This document shows, piece by piece, positions 8,558 to 17,463 of a stretch of DNA of 64,000 bases. A model generated the notes under the pieces. That model did not search any database. It was not told the origin of the DNA and saw only the letters and a program-made list of their open reading frames with translations. The DNA comes from Massilia terrae. Its GTDB lineage: Bacteria > Pseudomonadota > Gammaproteobacteria > Burkholderiales > Burkholderiaceae_D. Both the position numbers and the translations under genes were made by a program. The stretch covers positions 620,001 to 684,000 of the forward strand of contig NZ_JANUGU010000002.1 of the NCBI RefSeq assembly GCF_024753145.1, given 5' to 3'. Every line of letters begins with the position of its first letter. Within the stretch, counting starts at the first letter, position 1.

Positions 8558-9310
8558 TTGAACAAACCAGAACTGATGACGCTAATCGCACCGCAAACGC
8601 AAGAACCGGCTGCCGCCGCGGAAGAACGCCAGATCCATATCCATCTGCGCAAGATTCCGCTGCTGGCCCAGCTGAATGACGAGGAAATTACCTTCGTCAA
8701 ACAGGAGATCCGCATCCGCCAGTACGGCAAGCGCGACATCGTGCTGCAGAAAGGCGGCCACGGCGACGGCCTGATGTTCTTGCTGTCGGGCCAGGCCCAG
8801 GTGATCGACGTGACCGAGGACGGCCGCGCGATCGGCCTGCGCTTGCTGTCGGCCGGCGACTTCTTCGGCGAGATCGCGCTGATCAACAGCTCGACCCGCT
8901 CGGCCTCGGTGATTGCAATGACCGAGGTGCTGGTCGGCTTCCTGCCGGCGCTGGCCGCGATGCACCTGATGTCGCACTCGCCGACCGTGGCCAACCAGAT
9001 GCTCAGGCACCTGGCCCAGAAGATCCAGCGCGATTCCGAAATCCGCGCGCTACTCAGCATTAACAATACCTCCAAGCGCATCTACGCCTTCCTGGTGATG
9101 CAGCAGAAGCCGGCCACCGATCCCGGCGCGCCGGCGGTGGTCGAGAACCTGCCGACCCACCAGGACATTGCCAACATGGTCAACACCAGCCGCGAGACCG
9201 TGACCCGCGCGCTGCTCGCGCTGGTGCAGCAAGGCATCATCGAGAAAGATGCGCACAACCTGATCATCCGCGACCCCGAGGCGCTGAAGAAGCTCGTGCA
9301 AGCCGGCTGA
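8558..9310 (+). CDS. Crp/Fnr-family transcription regulator
   Basis: A 250-residue regulator. Residues about 30-150 form the cyclic-nucleotide-binding barrel. Its phosphate-binding cassette GEIALINSSTRSA keeps the Arg-Ser pair (about R114-S115) that contacts cAMP in Crp. Residues about 175-245 are a winged helix whose recognition helix (TSRETVTRALL) keeps the R-E-T-V-x-R pattern Crp uses to read TGTGA. No Fnr-type cysteine cluster is present. The start is TTG with GAAGA just upstream; the ATG at 8576 is an alternative. Inference: a cAMP-responsive regulator acting on the CRP-like sites at 3108 and 4805. Confidence 0.88.
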   Translation: MNKPELMTLIAPQTQEPAAAAEERQIHIHLRKIPLLAQLNDEEITFVKQEIRIRQYGKRDIVLQKGGHGDGLMFLLSGQAQVIDVTEDGRAIGLRLLSAGDFFGEIALINSSTRSASVIAMTEVLVGFLPALAAMHLMSHSPTVANQMLRHLAQKIQRDSEIRALLSINNTSKRIYAFLVMQQKPATDPGAPAVVENLPTHQDIANMVNTSRETVTRALLALVQQGIIEKDAHNLIIRDPEALKKLVQAG

Positions 9311-9360
9311 GGCAGGACAAGTCGTTACAATTGGTGCAAGGTTGTGACAGGACCGTAGGC

Positions 9361-9366
9361 TATAAT
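9361..9366 (+). promoter_or_regulatory. Possible -10 element before wzm
   Basis: A perfect TATAAT lies about 80 bases before the export operon. The best nearby -35-like hexamer, TTGTGA at 9342-9347, is only 13 bases away, so only the -10 is supported. Confidence 0.3.
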
Positions 9367-9394
9367 GCCGGGTTCACACGGCCCAGCCAGTTTC

Positions 9395-9448
9395 ATGACG
9401 ACTTCCCCTTCGTTCACCCGCGCCGCTGAGGGCGCGCCCGCACCATGA
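9395..9448 (+). CDS. Possible 17-residue leader ORF coupled to wzm
   Basis: ATG at 9395 opens a 17-codon frame (MTTSPSFTRAAEGAPAP) whose TGA overlaps the wzm start codon as ATGA. Every downstream junction to 12.6 kb uses a similar tight overlap, so this could be a translationally coupled leader peptide. There is no obvious ribosome-binding site and chance is a serious alternative. Confidence 0.25.
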   Translation: MTTSPSFTRAAEGAPAP

Positions 9449-10245
9449 TCGCGCCGCAAATGCTGCGCGGCCTGTGGTCGTACCGCGGCTTCGTGCTGGG
9501 CAGCGTCAAGCGGGAATTCCAGGCCAAATACAGCAACGCCATCCTCGGCGCCCTGTGGTCGCTGCTGTCGCCGCTGGCGATGATCGTGGTGTACACGGTC
9601 ATCTTCGCCGAGGTCATGCACAGCAAGCTGCCCGGCGTGTCCTCGCAGTTCGCCTACAGCATCTACCTGTGCGCCGGGATCCTCACCTGGGGCCTGTTCG
9701 CAGAGATCGTCACGCGCGGGCAGAACATGTTCATCGAGCAGGCCAACCTGATCAAGAAGGTCAGCTTCCCGCGCATCTGCCTGCCGCTGATCGCGGTGGC
9801 GAGTGCATTGGTCAACTTCGGCATCATCTTCGGCCTGTTCATCGTGTTCCTGGTGGCCTCGCACAACTTCCCCGGATGGGTGTTCTTCGCCCTGCTGCCG
9901 GTGCTGGCGGTGCAGGTGCTGCTGGCGCTCGGCATCGGCATGGTCGCCGGCGTGCTCAATGTGTTCTTCCGCGACGTCGGCCAGTTCATGACGATCGCGA
10001 TGCAGTTCTGGTTCTGGCTCACGCCCATCGTCTACCCGGCCTCGATCCTGCCCGAGGGCGTGCGCCCGCTGCTGGCGTGGAACCCGATGGCGGCGGTAAT
10101 CCAGTCCTACCAGGCGATCCTGGTCGAGGGCCGCATGCCCGCGTGGCACACGCTGCTGCCGGCCGCCGTGCTGGCGCTGCTGCTGTGCGTGTTCGGCCTG
10201 CGCCTGTTCCGCAAGCGCGCCGGCGAAATGGTGGACGAACTCTGA
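9445..10245 (+). CDS. wzm: Polysaccharide ABC transporter permease (Wzm-type)
   Basis: A 266-residue ABC-2-type permease with six predicted membrane helices and the family start LRGLWSYRGFVLGSVKREFQ, the NAILGALWSLLSPLAMI segment and the internal FFRDVGQFMTIAMQFWFWLTPIVYP block. It should form the inner-membrane channel that exports an undecaprenyl-linked glycan, together with the ATPase encoded next (overlapping by one base, TGATG). The pairing with a Wzt that has the extra C-terminal domain points to the capped O-antigen type of export, in which the chain end is recognised before transport. Confidence 0.9.
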   Translation: MIAPQMLRGLWSYRGFVLGSVKREFQAKYSNAILGALWSLLSPLAMIVVYTVIFAEVMHSKLPGVSSQFAYSIYLCAGILTWGLFAEIVTRGQNMFIEQANLIKKVSFPRICLPLIAVASALVNFGIIFGLFIVFLVASHNFPGWVFFALLPVLAVQVLLALGIGMVAGVLNVFFRDVGQFMTIAMQFWFWLTPIVYPASILPEGVRPLLAWNPMAAVIQSYQAILVEGRMPAWHTLLPAAVLALLLCVFGLRLFRKRAGEMVDEL

Positions 10246-11468
10246 TGGGCGCGATCGTCGTCACCGGCCTGGGCAAGGCCTACAAGCAGTACCCGACGCG
10301 CTGGTCGCGGCTGGCCGAATGGATGCTGCCGTGGGCCGGCCCGCGCCACAAGCTCAAATGGGTGCTGCGCGAGATCGGCTTCGAAGTCGCGCCCGGCGAA
10401 GCGGTGGGCCTGATCGGCATCAACGGCGCCGGCAAGAGCACCCTGCTCAAGCTGATCACCGGCACCGCCCAGCCGACCACCGGCAGCGTCTGGATGGAAG
10501 GCCGCGTGGCCGCGCTGCTGGAGCTGGGCATGGGCTTCCACCCGGACTTCACCGGCCGCCAGAACGTGTACATGGCCGGCCAGCTGCTCGGCATGAGCGT
10601 CGACGAGATCACCGCCCTGATGCCGGAGATCGAGGCCTTCGCCGAAATCGGCGACTACATGGACCAGCCGGTGCGCGTGTATTCGAGCGGGATGCAGATG
10701 CGGGTGGCGTTCTCGGTCGCCACCGCGCGCCGCCCGGACATCCTGATCGTCGACGAAGCGCTGTCGGTGGGCGACGCCTACTTCCAGCACAAGTCCTTCG
10801 ACCGCATCCGCAAGTACCGCGAACAGGGCACCACGCTGCTGCTGGTCTCGCACGACAAGCAGGCGATCCAGTCGGTGTGTGACCGCGCCATCCTGCTCGA
10901 CGGCGGGCGCCTCGCGAAACAGGGCAAGCCGGAAGAGATCATGGACTACTACAACGCCCTGATCGCCGAGCGCGAAAACGCCACCGTGCAGCTGAAGGAA
11001 ACCGAACAGGGCAAGGTGCAGACCACCTCCGGCACCGGCGAAGCGACCGTGGCCGACATCGCGCTGCTGGACGAGGATGGCCAGCGCGTCGAAGTGGTCG
11101 ACGTCGGCGCCCCGGTGACGCTGGAAGTGAAGGTGCGCGCGCGCGCCGCGATCCCGCGCATGGTGCTGGGCTATATGATCAAGGACCGCCTCGGCCAGCC
11201 GATGTACGGCACCAACACCCACCTGAAGGAGCTGCCGCTGGCCGACATCGCCGCCGGCGAAGAGGTGGTCTACCGCTTCGCGTTCCCGATGAACCTCGGT
11301 CCCGGCACCTACTCGGTGGCCACCGCCATCGTCAGCACCGAGACCCACCTCGTGAACAATTACGAATGGCGCGACCTGGCGCTGGTGTTCACCGTGATGA
11401 ACATGCGCCGTCCGCACTTCGAGGGCTCGGCCTGGCTCGACCCCGCCATTGAAATAGAGCGCACATGA
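10245..11468 (+). CDS. wzt: Polysaccharide ABC transporter ATPase with Wzt C-terminal domain
   Basis: A 407-residue ATPase. Walker A (GINGAGKST, about 58-66), an ABC signature variant (YSSGMQMR, about 146-153) and Walker B (ILIVDE, about 166-171) are all present. Residues about 255-400 form the Wzt C-terminal carbohydrate-binding sandwich, which in E. coli O9a recognises the modified chain end. The start was taken at the ATG overlapping the wzm stop; an open frame extends further upstream but is only antisense-free filler of wzm. It overlaps the following methyltransferase by ATGA, consistent with a chain-capping methyl group read by this domain (inference). Confidence 0.92.
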   Translation: MGAIVVTGLGKAYKQYPTRWSRLAEWMLPWAGPRHKLKWVLREIGFEVAPGEAVGLIGINGAGKSTLLKLITGTAQPTTGSVWMEGRVAALLELGMGFHPDFTGRQNVYMAGQLLGMSVDEITALMPEIEAFAEIGDYMDQPVRVYSSGMQMRVAFSVATARRPDILIVDEALSVGDAYFQHKSFDRIRKYREQGTTLLLVSHDKQAIQSVCDRAILLDGGRLAKQGKPEEIMDYYNALIAERENATVQLKETEQGKVQTTSGTGEATVADIALLDEDGQRVEVVDVGAPVTLEVKVRARAAIPRMVLGYMIKDRLGQPMYGTNTHLKELPLADIAAGEEVVYRFAFPMNLGPGTYSVATAIVSTETHLVNNYEWRDLALVFTVMNMRRPHFEGSAWLDPAIEIERT

Positions 11469-12694
11469 GTTTCATCACCTACTCACAAAACTGCGAGGAC
11501 GTGCTGCTGTGGCGCGCGCTCGGCCACGTCAAGGACGGCTTCTACATCGACGTCGGCGCCAACGACCCGGTCGAGCACTCGGTCACCAAGGCGCTGTACG
11601 ATCGCGGCTGGCGCGGCATCTCGATCGAGCCGCTGCCGGCCTACCATCAGGCTTTCGTCGAGCAGCGTCCGGACGACATCAACCTCGCAATCGCGGCCGG
11701 CGCCGCCGACGGCGAGCTGACCCTGTACGACGTGCCGGCGGTGCGCGGCTGGGCCTCGCCCGAGCGCGGCGTGGCCGACCTGCACCAGTCCGAAGGCTAC
11801 CAGGTCGCCGAGCTCACGGTGCCGGTGCGCAGCCTGGCATCGGTATGCGAAGAGCACGTGCGTGGCGAGATCCATTTCCTGAAGATCGACGTCGAAGGCT
11901 TCGAAGGCGAAGTCCTGCGCGGCATGGACTTCAAGCGCTGGCGGCCGTGGATCCTCGTGATCGAGGCAACCCTGCCGAACAGCCGCGTCACCAACCACGA
12001 GAGCTGGGAACACCTGGTGACCGGCCAGGGCTACCGCTTCGTGTGGTTCGATGGCCTGAACCGCTGGTACGTGGCGGACGAACACGCCGAGTTGCGCGAG
12101 GCCTTCGGCATCCAGCCGAACGTGTTCGACGATTTCATCGACTACCACCTGGCCGAGGCCTGGGCCGAGCACAAGGCGGTGGTGAAGGCGCTGCGCGAAT
12201 CCGAAGCCCACGCCGCCATCGTGCGGGTCGAACACCACGATGCCCTGACGCGCGCCCAGTTCCTCGATGAGCAGCTGGAAGACGTGCGCGCCGAACTGGC
12301 GGCGCTGCATGACGCCAACCAGCAAACCAGCGTGTGGGCGCACGGTCTGGAAGCGCAGCTGAATGCGATGCAGGCCAGCACCTCGTGGCGCATCACGCGG
12401 CCGCTGCGCGGCATGGGACGCATTTGGAAATCGGTGCGCCGGCCTGGCCTCGTGGGCCGCCTGCTGAAACGTGTGACCGCCAACCAGCGCCTGCGCAGCG
12501 CCCTCATCCCGATCCTGCTGCGCTACCCGGCACTGGGCAAGCGCGTCTCGGCCTCGCTGCAGGCGCTCAAGCAGGCGCCCGATGCGGCGCCGGGCGGAGT
12601 GATGGTGCCGGAAGAACTGCGCGGCCTGCCCGCCTCGGTGCGTGCCGTGCTGGCCGACCTGAAACGCGCCCAAGCGGCCGAAACGGAAAAGTAA
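11465..12694 (+). CDS. FkbM-family methyltransferase with coiled-coil tail
   Basis: A 409-residue protein. Residues 1-210 are an FkbM/Methyltransf_21 domain with the SAM site FYIDVGANDP, the second motif WRGISIEPLP and IHFLKIDVEGFEGEVLRG. It probably O-methylates a sugar of the exported glycan. A charged coiled coil (about 235-300) and the ASTSWRITRPLRGMG motif follow; that motif is common at the ends of glycan-modifying enzymes in such clusters. Coiled-coil methyltransferases such as WbdD set chain length in O9a, so this protein may be the terminator (inference). A three-base space separates it from the next gene. Confidence 0.85.
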   Translation: MSFITYSQNCEDVLLWRALGHVKDGFYIDVGANDPVEHSVTKALYDRGWRGISIEPLPAYHQAFVEQRPDDINLAIAAGAADGELTLYDVPAVRGWASPERGVADLHQSEGYQVAELTVPVRSLASVCEEHVRGEIHFLKIDVEGFEGEVLRGMDFKRWRPWILVIEATLPNSRVTNHESWEHLVTGQGYRFVWFDGLNRWYVADEHAELREAFGIQPNVFDDFIDYHLAEAWAEHKAVVKALRESEAHAAIVRVEHHDALTRAQFLDEQLEDVRAELAALHDANQQTSVWAHGLEAQLNAMQASTSWRITRPLRGMGRIWKSVRRPGLVGRLLKRVTANQRLRSALIPILLRYPALGKRVSASLQALKQAPDAAPGGVMVPEELRGLPASVRAVLADLKRAQAAETEK

Positions 12695-12696
12695 GC

Positions 12697-15567
12697 ATGC
12701 GACTCGTCATCGATTTCCTCGACCATGAAACCGGCATCGAGCACGCCGCGCTGCGGCTGGCGCGCGAGCTGGCCGGCCAGGCCGGCGCGCACGAGGTGTG
12801 GATCGCCGGGCCGCTGGGCGCGCCCGCCATCGTCGAGAACCTGCGCCTGGCCTTCGGACGCGACCGCGTGCGCGCCTTCGACCTGCCGCGCACCGGCGAG
12901 TTGCGCATCCCCTTGCGCCATCACGCGCTGGCCGGCTTGCGGCCGGACGTGGTGCTGGCGTTCGCGAAGCTGCCCGGAGCCCATGCGCCCTACCCGCTGC
13001 TGGTGGCCGATGCGGCCACCGCAAGTGCCGGGGTGCTGTGGAACGAATTGGCCGCGACCGCGGCCGAAAAGCGCCTCCGGCCCGCGCACGAGCGCAAGCC
13101 GAAACTGGCTTACGTGTCGCCGCTGCCGCCCGAGAAATCCGGCATCGCCGACTACAGCGCCGAGCTGGTCCCCGAGCTGGCGCACTACTACGACATCGAT
13201 CTGGTGATCGGCCAGGACACGGTCGAGGATGCGCGCCTGGACGGCTTTCCGCTGCGCGATGCCGACTGGCTGCGCACGCACGCGGGCAGCTACGACCGCG
13301 TGCTCTACCACTTCGGCAATTCGCACGCGCACAAGCATATGTTCGAGCTGCTGCGCGAGGTGCCGGGCGCGGTGGTGCTGCACGACTTCTTCCTGTCCGG
13401 CGTGCTGGACAACCTCGAACGCGAGGGCTACCTGCCGCAGGCCTTCCTCGGCGCGCTGTACGAATCGCACGGTTTCACCGGCCTCTCGGACCACCGCAAG
13501 CAAGGCCGCCATCCGTCGATCTGGAAGTACCCGCTCAACAAGGGTGTGCTCGATGCCGCCAGCGGCGTGATCGTGCACTCGGAATTCTCGAAGGAGCTGG
13601 CGCGCCAGTGGTACGGCGAGCACGCGGCCGACGACTGGCGCACCATTCCGCTCCTGCGCGGCAAGCCGGAAGGCGCAGCCGGGCCGGATGCGCGCCAGGC
13701 CGCCCGCGCGCGGCTCGGCTTCGGCGACGGCGACTTCGTGGTCTGCACCTTCGGCATGCTGGGCCGGACCAAGCTCAATGAAGAACTGCTCGACGCCTTC
13801 CTCGCATCGAGTCTCGCGCAGGACCCGCGCTGCCGGCTGGTGTTCGTCGGCGAGAACGAACCGGGCCTGTACGGCGCCGGCGTGGCGAAAAAGATCGCCG
13901 ACAGCGCCGCAGCGGGCCGCATCCGCATCACGGGCTTCGTCGACGCCGCCACCTATGCCGATCACCTGGCCGCCTGCGACACGGCGGTGCAGCTGCGCGC
14001 CTCGACGCGTGGCGAGACCTCGGCCTCAGTGCTGGACTGCCTGCTGTATGGCGTGCCGACCATCGTCAACGCGCACGGCTCGACCGCCTCGCTGCCGGAC
14101 CAACTGCTGCTCAAGCTGCCCGACCAGTTCGCGGTGGCGGAGCTGGCGCGCGCGCTCGAACAGCTGCGTGGCGACGCCGAATTGCGCACCCGCCTGTCGC
14201 GCAGCGCCAGCGCGCACATGGAAGCCGAGCACACGCCGCGCCACGTGGGCGCGCTGTACCGCGACGCCATCGAGCACTTCGCACTCGACAGCGACGACGC
14301 CCATTACCGCGCCGTGATCAAGGCCGCGGCGCCGCAATGCCGCCCGTCCGGCCTGCCGGCGCTTGCCGCGCGCATCGCCTTCAACAAGCCGCCGGCGCCA
14401 CCGCGCCAGCTGCTGGTGGACGTCTCGGCGATGGTGCAGTCGGACCTCAAGACCGGCATCCAGCGCGTGGTGCGCAGCATCCTGCTGGCGCTGATCGCGG
14501 ACCCGCCGCCCGGTTACCGGGTCGAGCCGGTGTTCTCGACCGGTTCCAACCGCAGCTACCAGTACGCCCGCAACTGGGCGCTGGGCATGATCGGCGAGAC
14601 CGGCATCGCGCTGGAGGATGCGCCGGCCGACCTGCGCCCCGGCGACATCTTCTTCGGCCTGGACCTGTTCACCAACGGCACCAGCCAGAACGAGGAACTG
14701 CTGCAGGCGATGCGCGCGCGCGGCGTTCACATCTACTTCTGCGTGTTCGACCTGCTGCCGATGCTGCGCCCGGACGTGTTCCCGTTCGGGACCGAGCAGT
14801 ACTTCGGCGACTTCCTGCGCACCGTGCACAAGGTGTCCGACGGCGTGGTGTGCATCTCGCGCGCGGTGGCGGATGAACTGGCGGGCTGGGTCGAGAAAGA
14901 GAAGCTGGAACGCCCGGCCCCGCTGGATCTCGGCTGGTTCCACCTCGGCGCCGACATCGACGCCAGCGCGCCCTCCTCCGGCCTGCCGCCGGAAGCCGGC
15001 AAGATCTTCGCCGCGCTGCGCGAACGCCCGAGCTTCCTGATGGTGGGCACGGTAGAACCGCGCAAGGGCCACACGCAGGCGATGGCCGCGTTCGAGCTGC
15101 TGTGGGAGCGCGGCGTCGACGTCAACCTCGTCATCGTCGGCAAGCAGGGCTGGATGGTCGACCAGCTGGCCGCGCACATGCAGAATCATCCGGAGAAAGG
15201 CAAGCGCCTGTTCTGGCTGGCCGGGATCTCGGACGAGATGCTGCTCAAGCTGTACGCCAAGTCCAGCTGCCTGCTGGCGCCGTCGGAAGGCGAAGGCTTC
15301 GGCCTGCCGCTGATCGAGGCGGCGCAGCACGACATTCCTATCCTGGCGCGCAATCTGCCGGTATTCCAGGAGGTAGCGGGCGAACACGCCTACTACTTCG
15401 AGGGCCTGGCCCCGGCCGATCTGGCAGACGCGGTGAGCGCATGGCTGGCGCTGCACAAGGAAGGCAAGGCGCCGCCATCTTCCGGCCTGCCGTGGATGAC
15501 CTGGGACCACAGCGCGCGGCAGGTGATGTCCGCGCTGATCGGCCAGCAATGGTACAGGAGCGTCTGA
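12697..15567 (+). CDS. Double-domain glycosyltransferase (two GT4/GT1 modules)
   Basis: A 956-residue protein with two GT-B glycosyltransferase modules in tandem. The first (about 130-520) begins KLAYVSPLPPEKSGIADYSAEL and contains HDFFLSG and the acceptor loop GETSASVLDCLLYG. The second (about 570-950) begins QLLVDVSAMVQSDLKTGIQRV and contains FLMVGTVEPRKGHTQ and the nucleotide-sugar motif PSEGEGFGLPLIEAAQ, the usual E-x7-E. Residues 1-120 are a degenerate third region. The architecture recalls the WbdA polymannosyltransferase of ABC-exported O-antigens; sugar specificity cannot be read. The start is the ATG two bases after the previous stop; a longer open frame upstream lies inside the FkbM gene. 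Confidence 0.88.
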   Translation: MRLVIDFLDHETGIEHAALRLARELAGQAGAHEVWIAGPLGAPAIVENLRLAFGRDRVRAFDLPRTGELRIPLRHHALAGLRPDVVLAFAKLPGAHAPYPLLVADAATASAGVLWNELAATAAEKRLRPAHERKPKLAYVSPLPPEKSGIADYSAELVPELAHYYDIDLVIGQDTVEDARLDGFPLRDADWLRTHAGSYDRVLYHFGNSHAHKHMFELLREVPGAVVLHDFFLSGVLDNLEREGYLPQAFLGALYESHGFTGLSDHRKQGRHPSIWKYPLNKGVLDAASGVIVHSEFSKELARQWYGEHAADDWRTIPLLRGKPEGAAGPDARQAARARLGFGDGDFVVCTFGMLGRTKLNEELLDAFLASSLAQDPRCRLVFVGENEPGLYGAGVAKKIADSAAAGRIRITGFVDAATYADHLAACDTAVQLRASTRGETSASVLDCLLYGVPTIVNAHGSTASLPDQLLLKLPDQFAVAELARALEQLRGDAELRTRLSRSASAHMEAEHTPRHVGALYRDAIEHFALDSDDAHYRAVIKAAAPQCRPSGLPALAARIAFNKPPAPPRQLLVDVSAMVQSDLKTGIQRVVRSILLALIADPPPGYRVEPVFSTGSNRSYQYARNWALGMIGETGIALEDAPADLRPGDIFFGLDLFTNGTSQNEELLQAMRARGVHIYFCVFDLLPMLRPDVFPFGTEQYFGDFLRTVHKVSDGVVCISRAVADELAGWVEKEKLERPAPLDLGWFHLGADIDASAPSSGLPPEAGKIFAALRERPSFLMVGTVEPRKGHTQAMAAFELLWERGVDVNLVIVGKQGWMVDQLAAHMQNHPEKGKRLFWLAGISDEMLLKLYAKSSCLLAPSEGEGFGLPLIEAAQHDIPILARNLPVFQEVAGEHAYYFEGLAPADLADAVSAWLALHKEGKAPPSSGLPWMTWDHSARQVMSALIGQQWYRSV

Positions 15568-15570
15568 ACG

Positions 15571-17463
15571 ATGAAACATGAAGCACAAGTGACGCTGCAA
15601 TCGCCCCCGGCGCAATCGAGCCGCCGCAATGCGTGGCACTTTGCCGCCGTGCTGGCGGCCGTGCTGATCGCATTCTGCGCGCTCAGGCCGCCCAAGCACT
15701 ACGGCGACATCCTCGAATACATGCTGACCACCGTCGCACTGGCCAACCATGCCACGCCCGACATCCGACCCGGCGACGTGGCCGACACCGCCGCGCTGGT
15801 GCCGGGCTTCGCGTCGGCGCTGCGCGTGACCGCCGAAGGCATGCGCGACGGCGCGCTCTATCCCCTCTCGGGCCTGGTGCGCACGGACCACGGCATCTTC
15901 GCGATCCATTTCTTCGCCTACCCGGCGCTGGCGGCGCTGCCGTTCAAGGCGCTCCAGGCGGTCGGCGCCGATCCGTTCAGGTGCTTCCAGCTGGTGAACA
16001 GCGCGGCGCTGTTCATCCTCGGCATGTCGCTGTGGCGCCTGTTCGGGAGCGGACGCCGCGCCGGACTGTTCATGCTGTGCTACCTGCTGTGCGGCGGCCT
16101 GCTGTACTGGCAGTGGAGCAGCCCCGAAACCATGAGCGCAGCCGGACTGCTGGCCGGCCTGATCTTGTATACCACTGGCGCCCCGATCGTGGGCGGCCTG
16201 CTGGCCGGCCTTGGGGCCATGCAGAATCCGCCGATCATCGCGTTCTGCCTGTTCGCGCCGCTGCTGCGCCTCAGTCTCGACTGGCGCAGGGACGGCCTGC
16301 GCAGCCTGTTCGGCTGGCGCGAGATCGGCGGCGTCGTGCTGTGCGGCGCACTGGCCGTTACGCCCGCCGTGTTCGACCTGGTCGTGTTCGGCACGCCCAG
16401 CATCATCGGAAAGCTGGCCACCGATCCGCGCCTGGTCACCGGCCGCCGCCTTGTGTCCTTTTTCTTCGACCTGAACCAGGGCGTCATGGTGGGCATGCCG
16501 GCCGTCGCGGCGGCGCTCCTCCTGTGGGGCAAGCGCAGCCCGGCCGCATGGCGCGTCACGCTGGCCGCCGTTGCGTTCGCGGTCGCGATGGCCCTGCCCG
16601 CCTTGGTGGCGACCAACTGGAACTCCGGCGCCGACGGCATCATGCGCTACGCCCTGTGGACATCGATGCCGCTGCTGTTCGCGTTCGCGTGGCGGGCACG
16701 CCTCGCGCCGCGCTGGCCGGTCGCCCTGCTGGCGGCCGTGATGCTGGCGCAGCTCGCGGCAACGCTGCATATCCGCCGCTACAACTACCTCGAATTCAGT
16801 CCGCTGGCGAAGGCCGCGATGACGATTGCGCCGGGCTGGATCAATCCGGAGCCGGAGATTTTCTTCGAGCGCGTCATGCACAAGGATGGCGTCAACGACC
16901 GCGACCGGATCTATGCGTGGCCAAGCGCCGCCAGGCCGTCCAAGCTGCTGTACCAGGCCGACAGCCGTACCGCGCTGGCAAGCTTGTGCGGCCCAGATGC
17001 GGCGCCGGCGGCCGGCTATCACGAAGTGGATGCCGGATTCGGCTGGCGATACATCAACGGCGACATTGCCTGCGCACCGAATTCGACTGCGCCCGGCAAG
17101 CCCGGCCTCGTCCTGGACGCTGGCTGGAGCAAGCTCGAACACGGCGGCGGAAACTGGAACGGCGCCTGGTCCGACGGTCCGCGCGCGCGGCTGTCGGTGC
17201 GCATCGAGCCGCGCTACCGGCCCACGCACATCGTCCTGAACGGCCAATACGCCGCAGGCAGTCGCACCCGCGTGACGATCGACGGCGCGGATCTCGGCTG
17301 GCTGCCGCTCGACAAACATCCGGAACTGGCGGTGCCGCCGCGTTCCGGCGGCGCAGACACGCTCGCCGTCGAGCTGCAGTTCGATACCACCACCGCACCG
17401 GCCGCCGGCGACGCCGACCAGCGTCACCTCGGCTTCTTCCTGCATGAGGTAACGATGCGATGA
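15571..17463 (+). CDS. Large membrane protein, putative GT-C-type glycosyltransferase (paralog 1)
   Basis: A 630-residue protein with about ten hydrophobic helices (30-420) and a C-terminal soluble beta-rich part (about 500-625). An acidic motif after the first helix, YGDILEYMLT, resembles the modified DXD of lipid-phosphate-sugar-dependent GT-C enzymes. It is clearly paralogous to the protein encoded at 18896: GDxLEY, ATPDI, a YPxxAALPF block, QNPPII/QNPTIV, FDLNQGM and NWNSxAxGIMRYA all recur in order. This copy has an extra C-terminal domain. It overlaps the HAD-UbiA gene by ATGA. No characterised relative is recognised; the GT-C reading is an inference. Confidence 0.65.
   Translation: MKHEAQVTLQSPPAQSSRRNAWHFAAVLAAVLIAFCALRPPKHYGDILEYMLTTVALANHATPDIRPGDVADTAALVPGFASALRVTAEGMRDGALYPLSGLVRTDHGIFAIHFFAYPALAALPFKALQAVGADPFRCFQLVNSAALFILGMSLWRLFGSGRRAGLFMLCYLLCGGLLYWQWSSPETMSAAGLLAGLILYTTGAPIVGGLLAGLGAMQNPPIIAFCLFAPLLRLSLDWRRDGLRSLFGWREIGGVVLCGALAVTPAVFDLVVFGTPSIIGKLATDPRLVTGRRLVSFFFDLNQGVMVGMPAVAAALLLWGKRSPAAWRVTLAAVAFAVAMALPALVATNWNSGADGIMRYALWTSMPLLFAFAWRARLAPRWPVALLAAVMLAQLAATLHIRRYNYLEFSPLAKAAMTIAPGWINPEPEIFFERVMHKDGVNDRDRIYAWPSAARPSKLLYQADSRTALASLCGPDAAPAAGYHEVDAGFGWRYINGDIACAPNSTAPGKPGLVLDAGWSKLEHGGGNWNGAWSDGPRARLSVRIEPRYRPTHIVLNGQYAAGSRTRVTIDGADLGWLPLDKHPELAVPPRSGGADTLAVELQFDTTTAPAAGDADQRHLGFFLHEVTMR

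Noticed and set aside
9342-9366. TTGTGA/TATAAT as a full sigma70 promoter before wzm
   Set aside because: The spacer is only 13 bases; only the -10 hexamer is reported.
9474-10244. Upstream extension of the wzt reading frame by 257 codons
   Set aside because: It lies wholly within wzm in another frame; the ATG overlapping the wzm stop gives the canonical ATPase start.
14026-17445. 1139-codon open frame opposite the glycosyltransferase and membrane protein
   Set aside because: Arg/His/Gln/Ala-rich shadow of two well-supported plus-strand genes; no recognisable domain or start signal.
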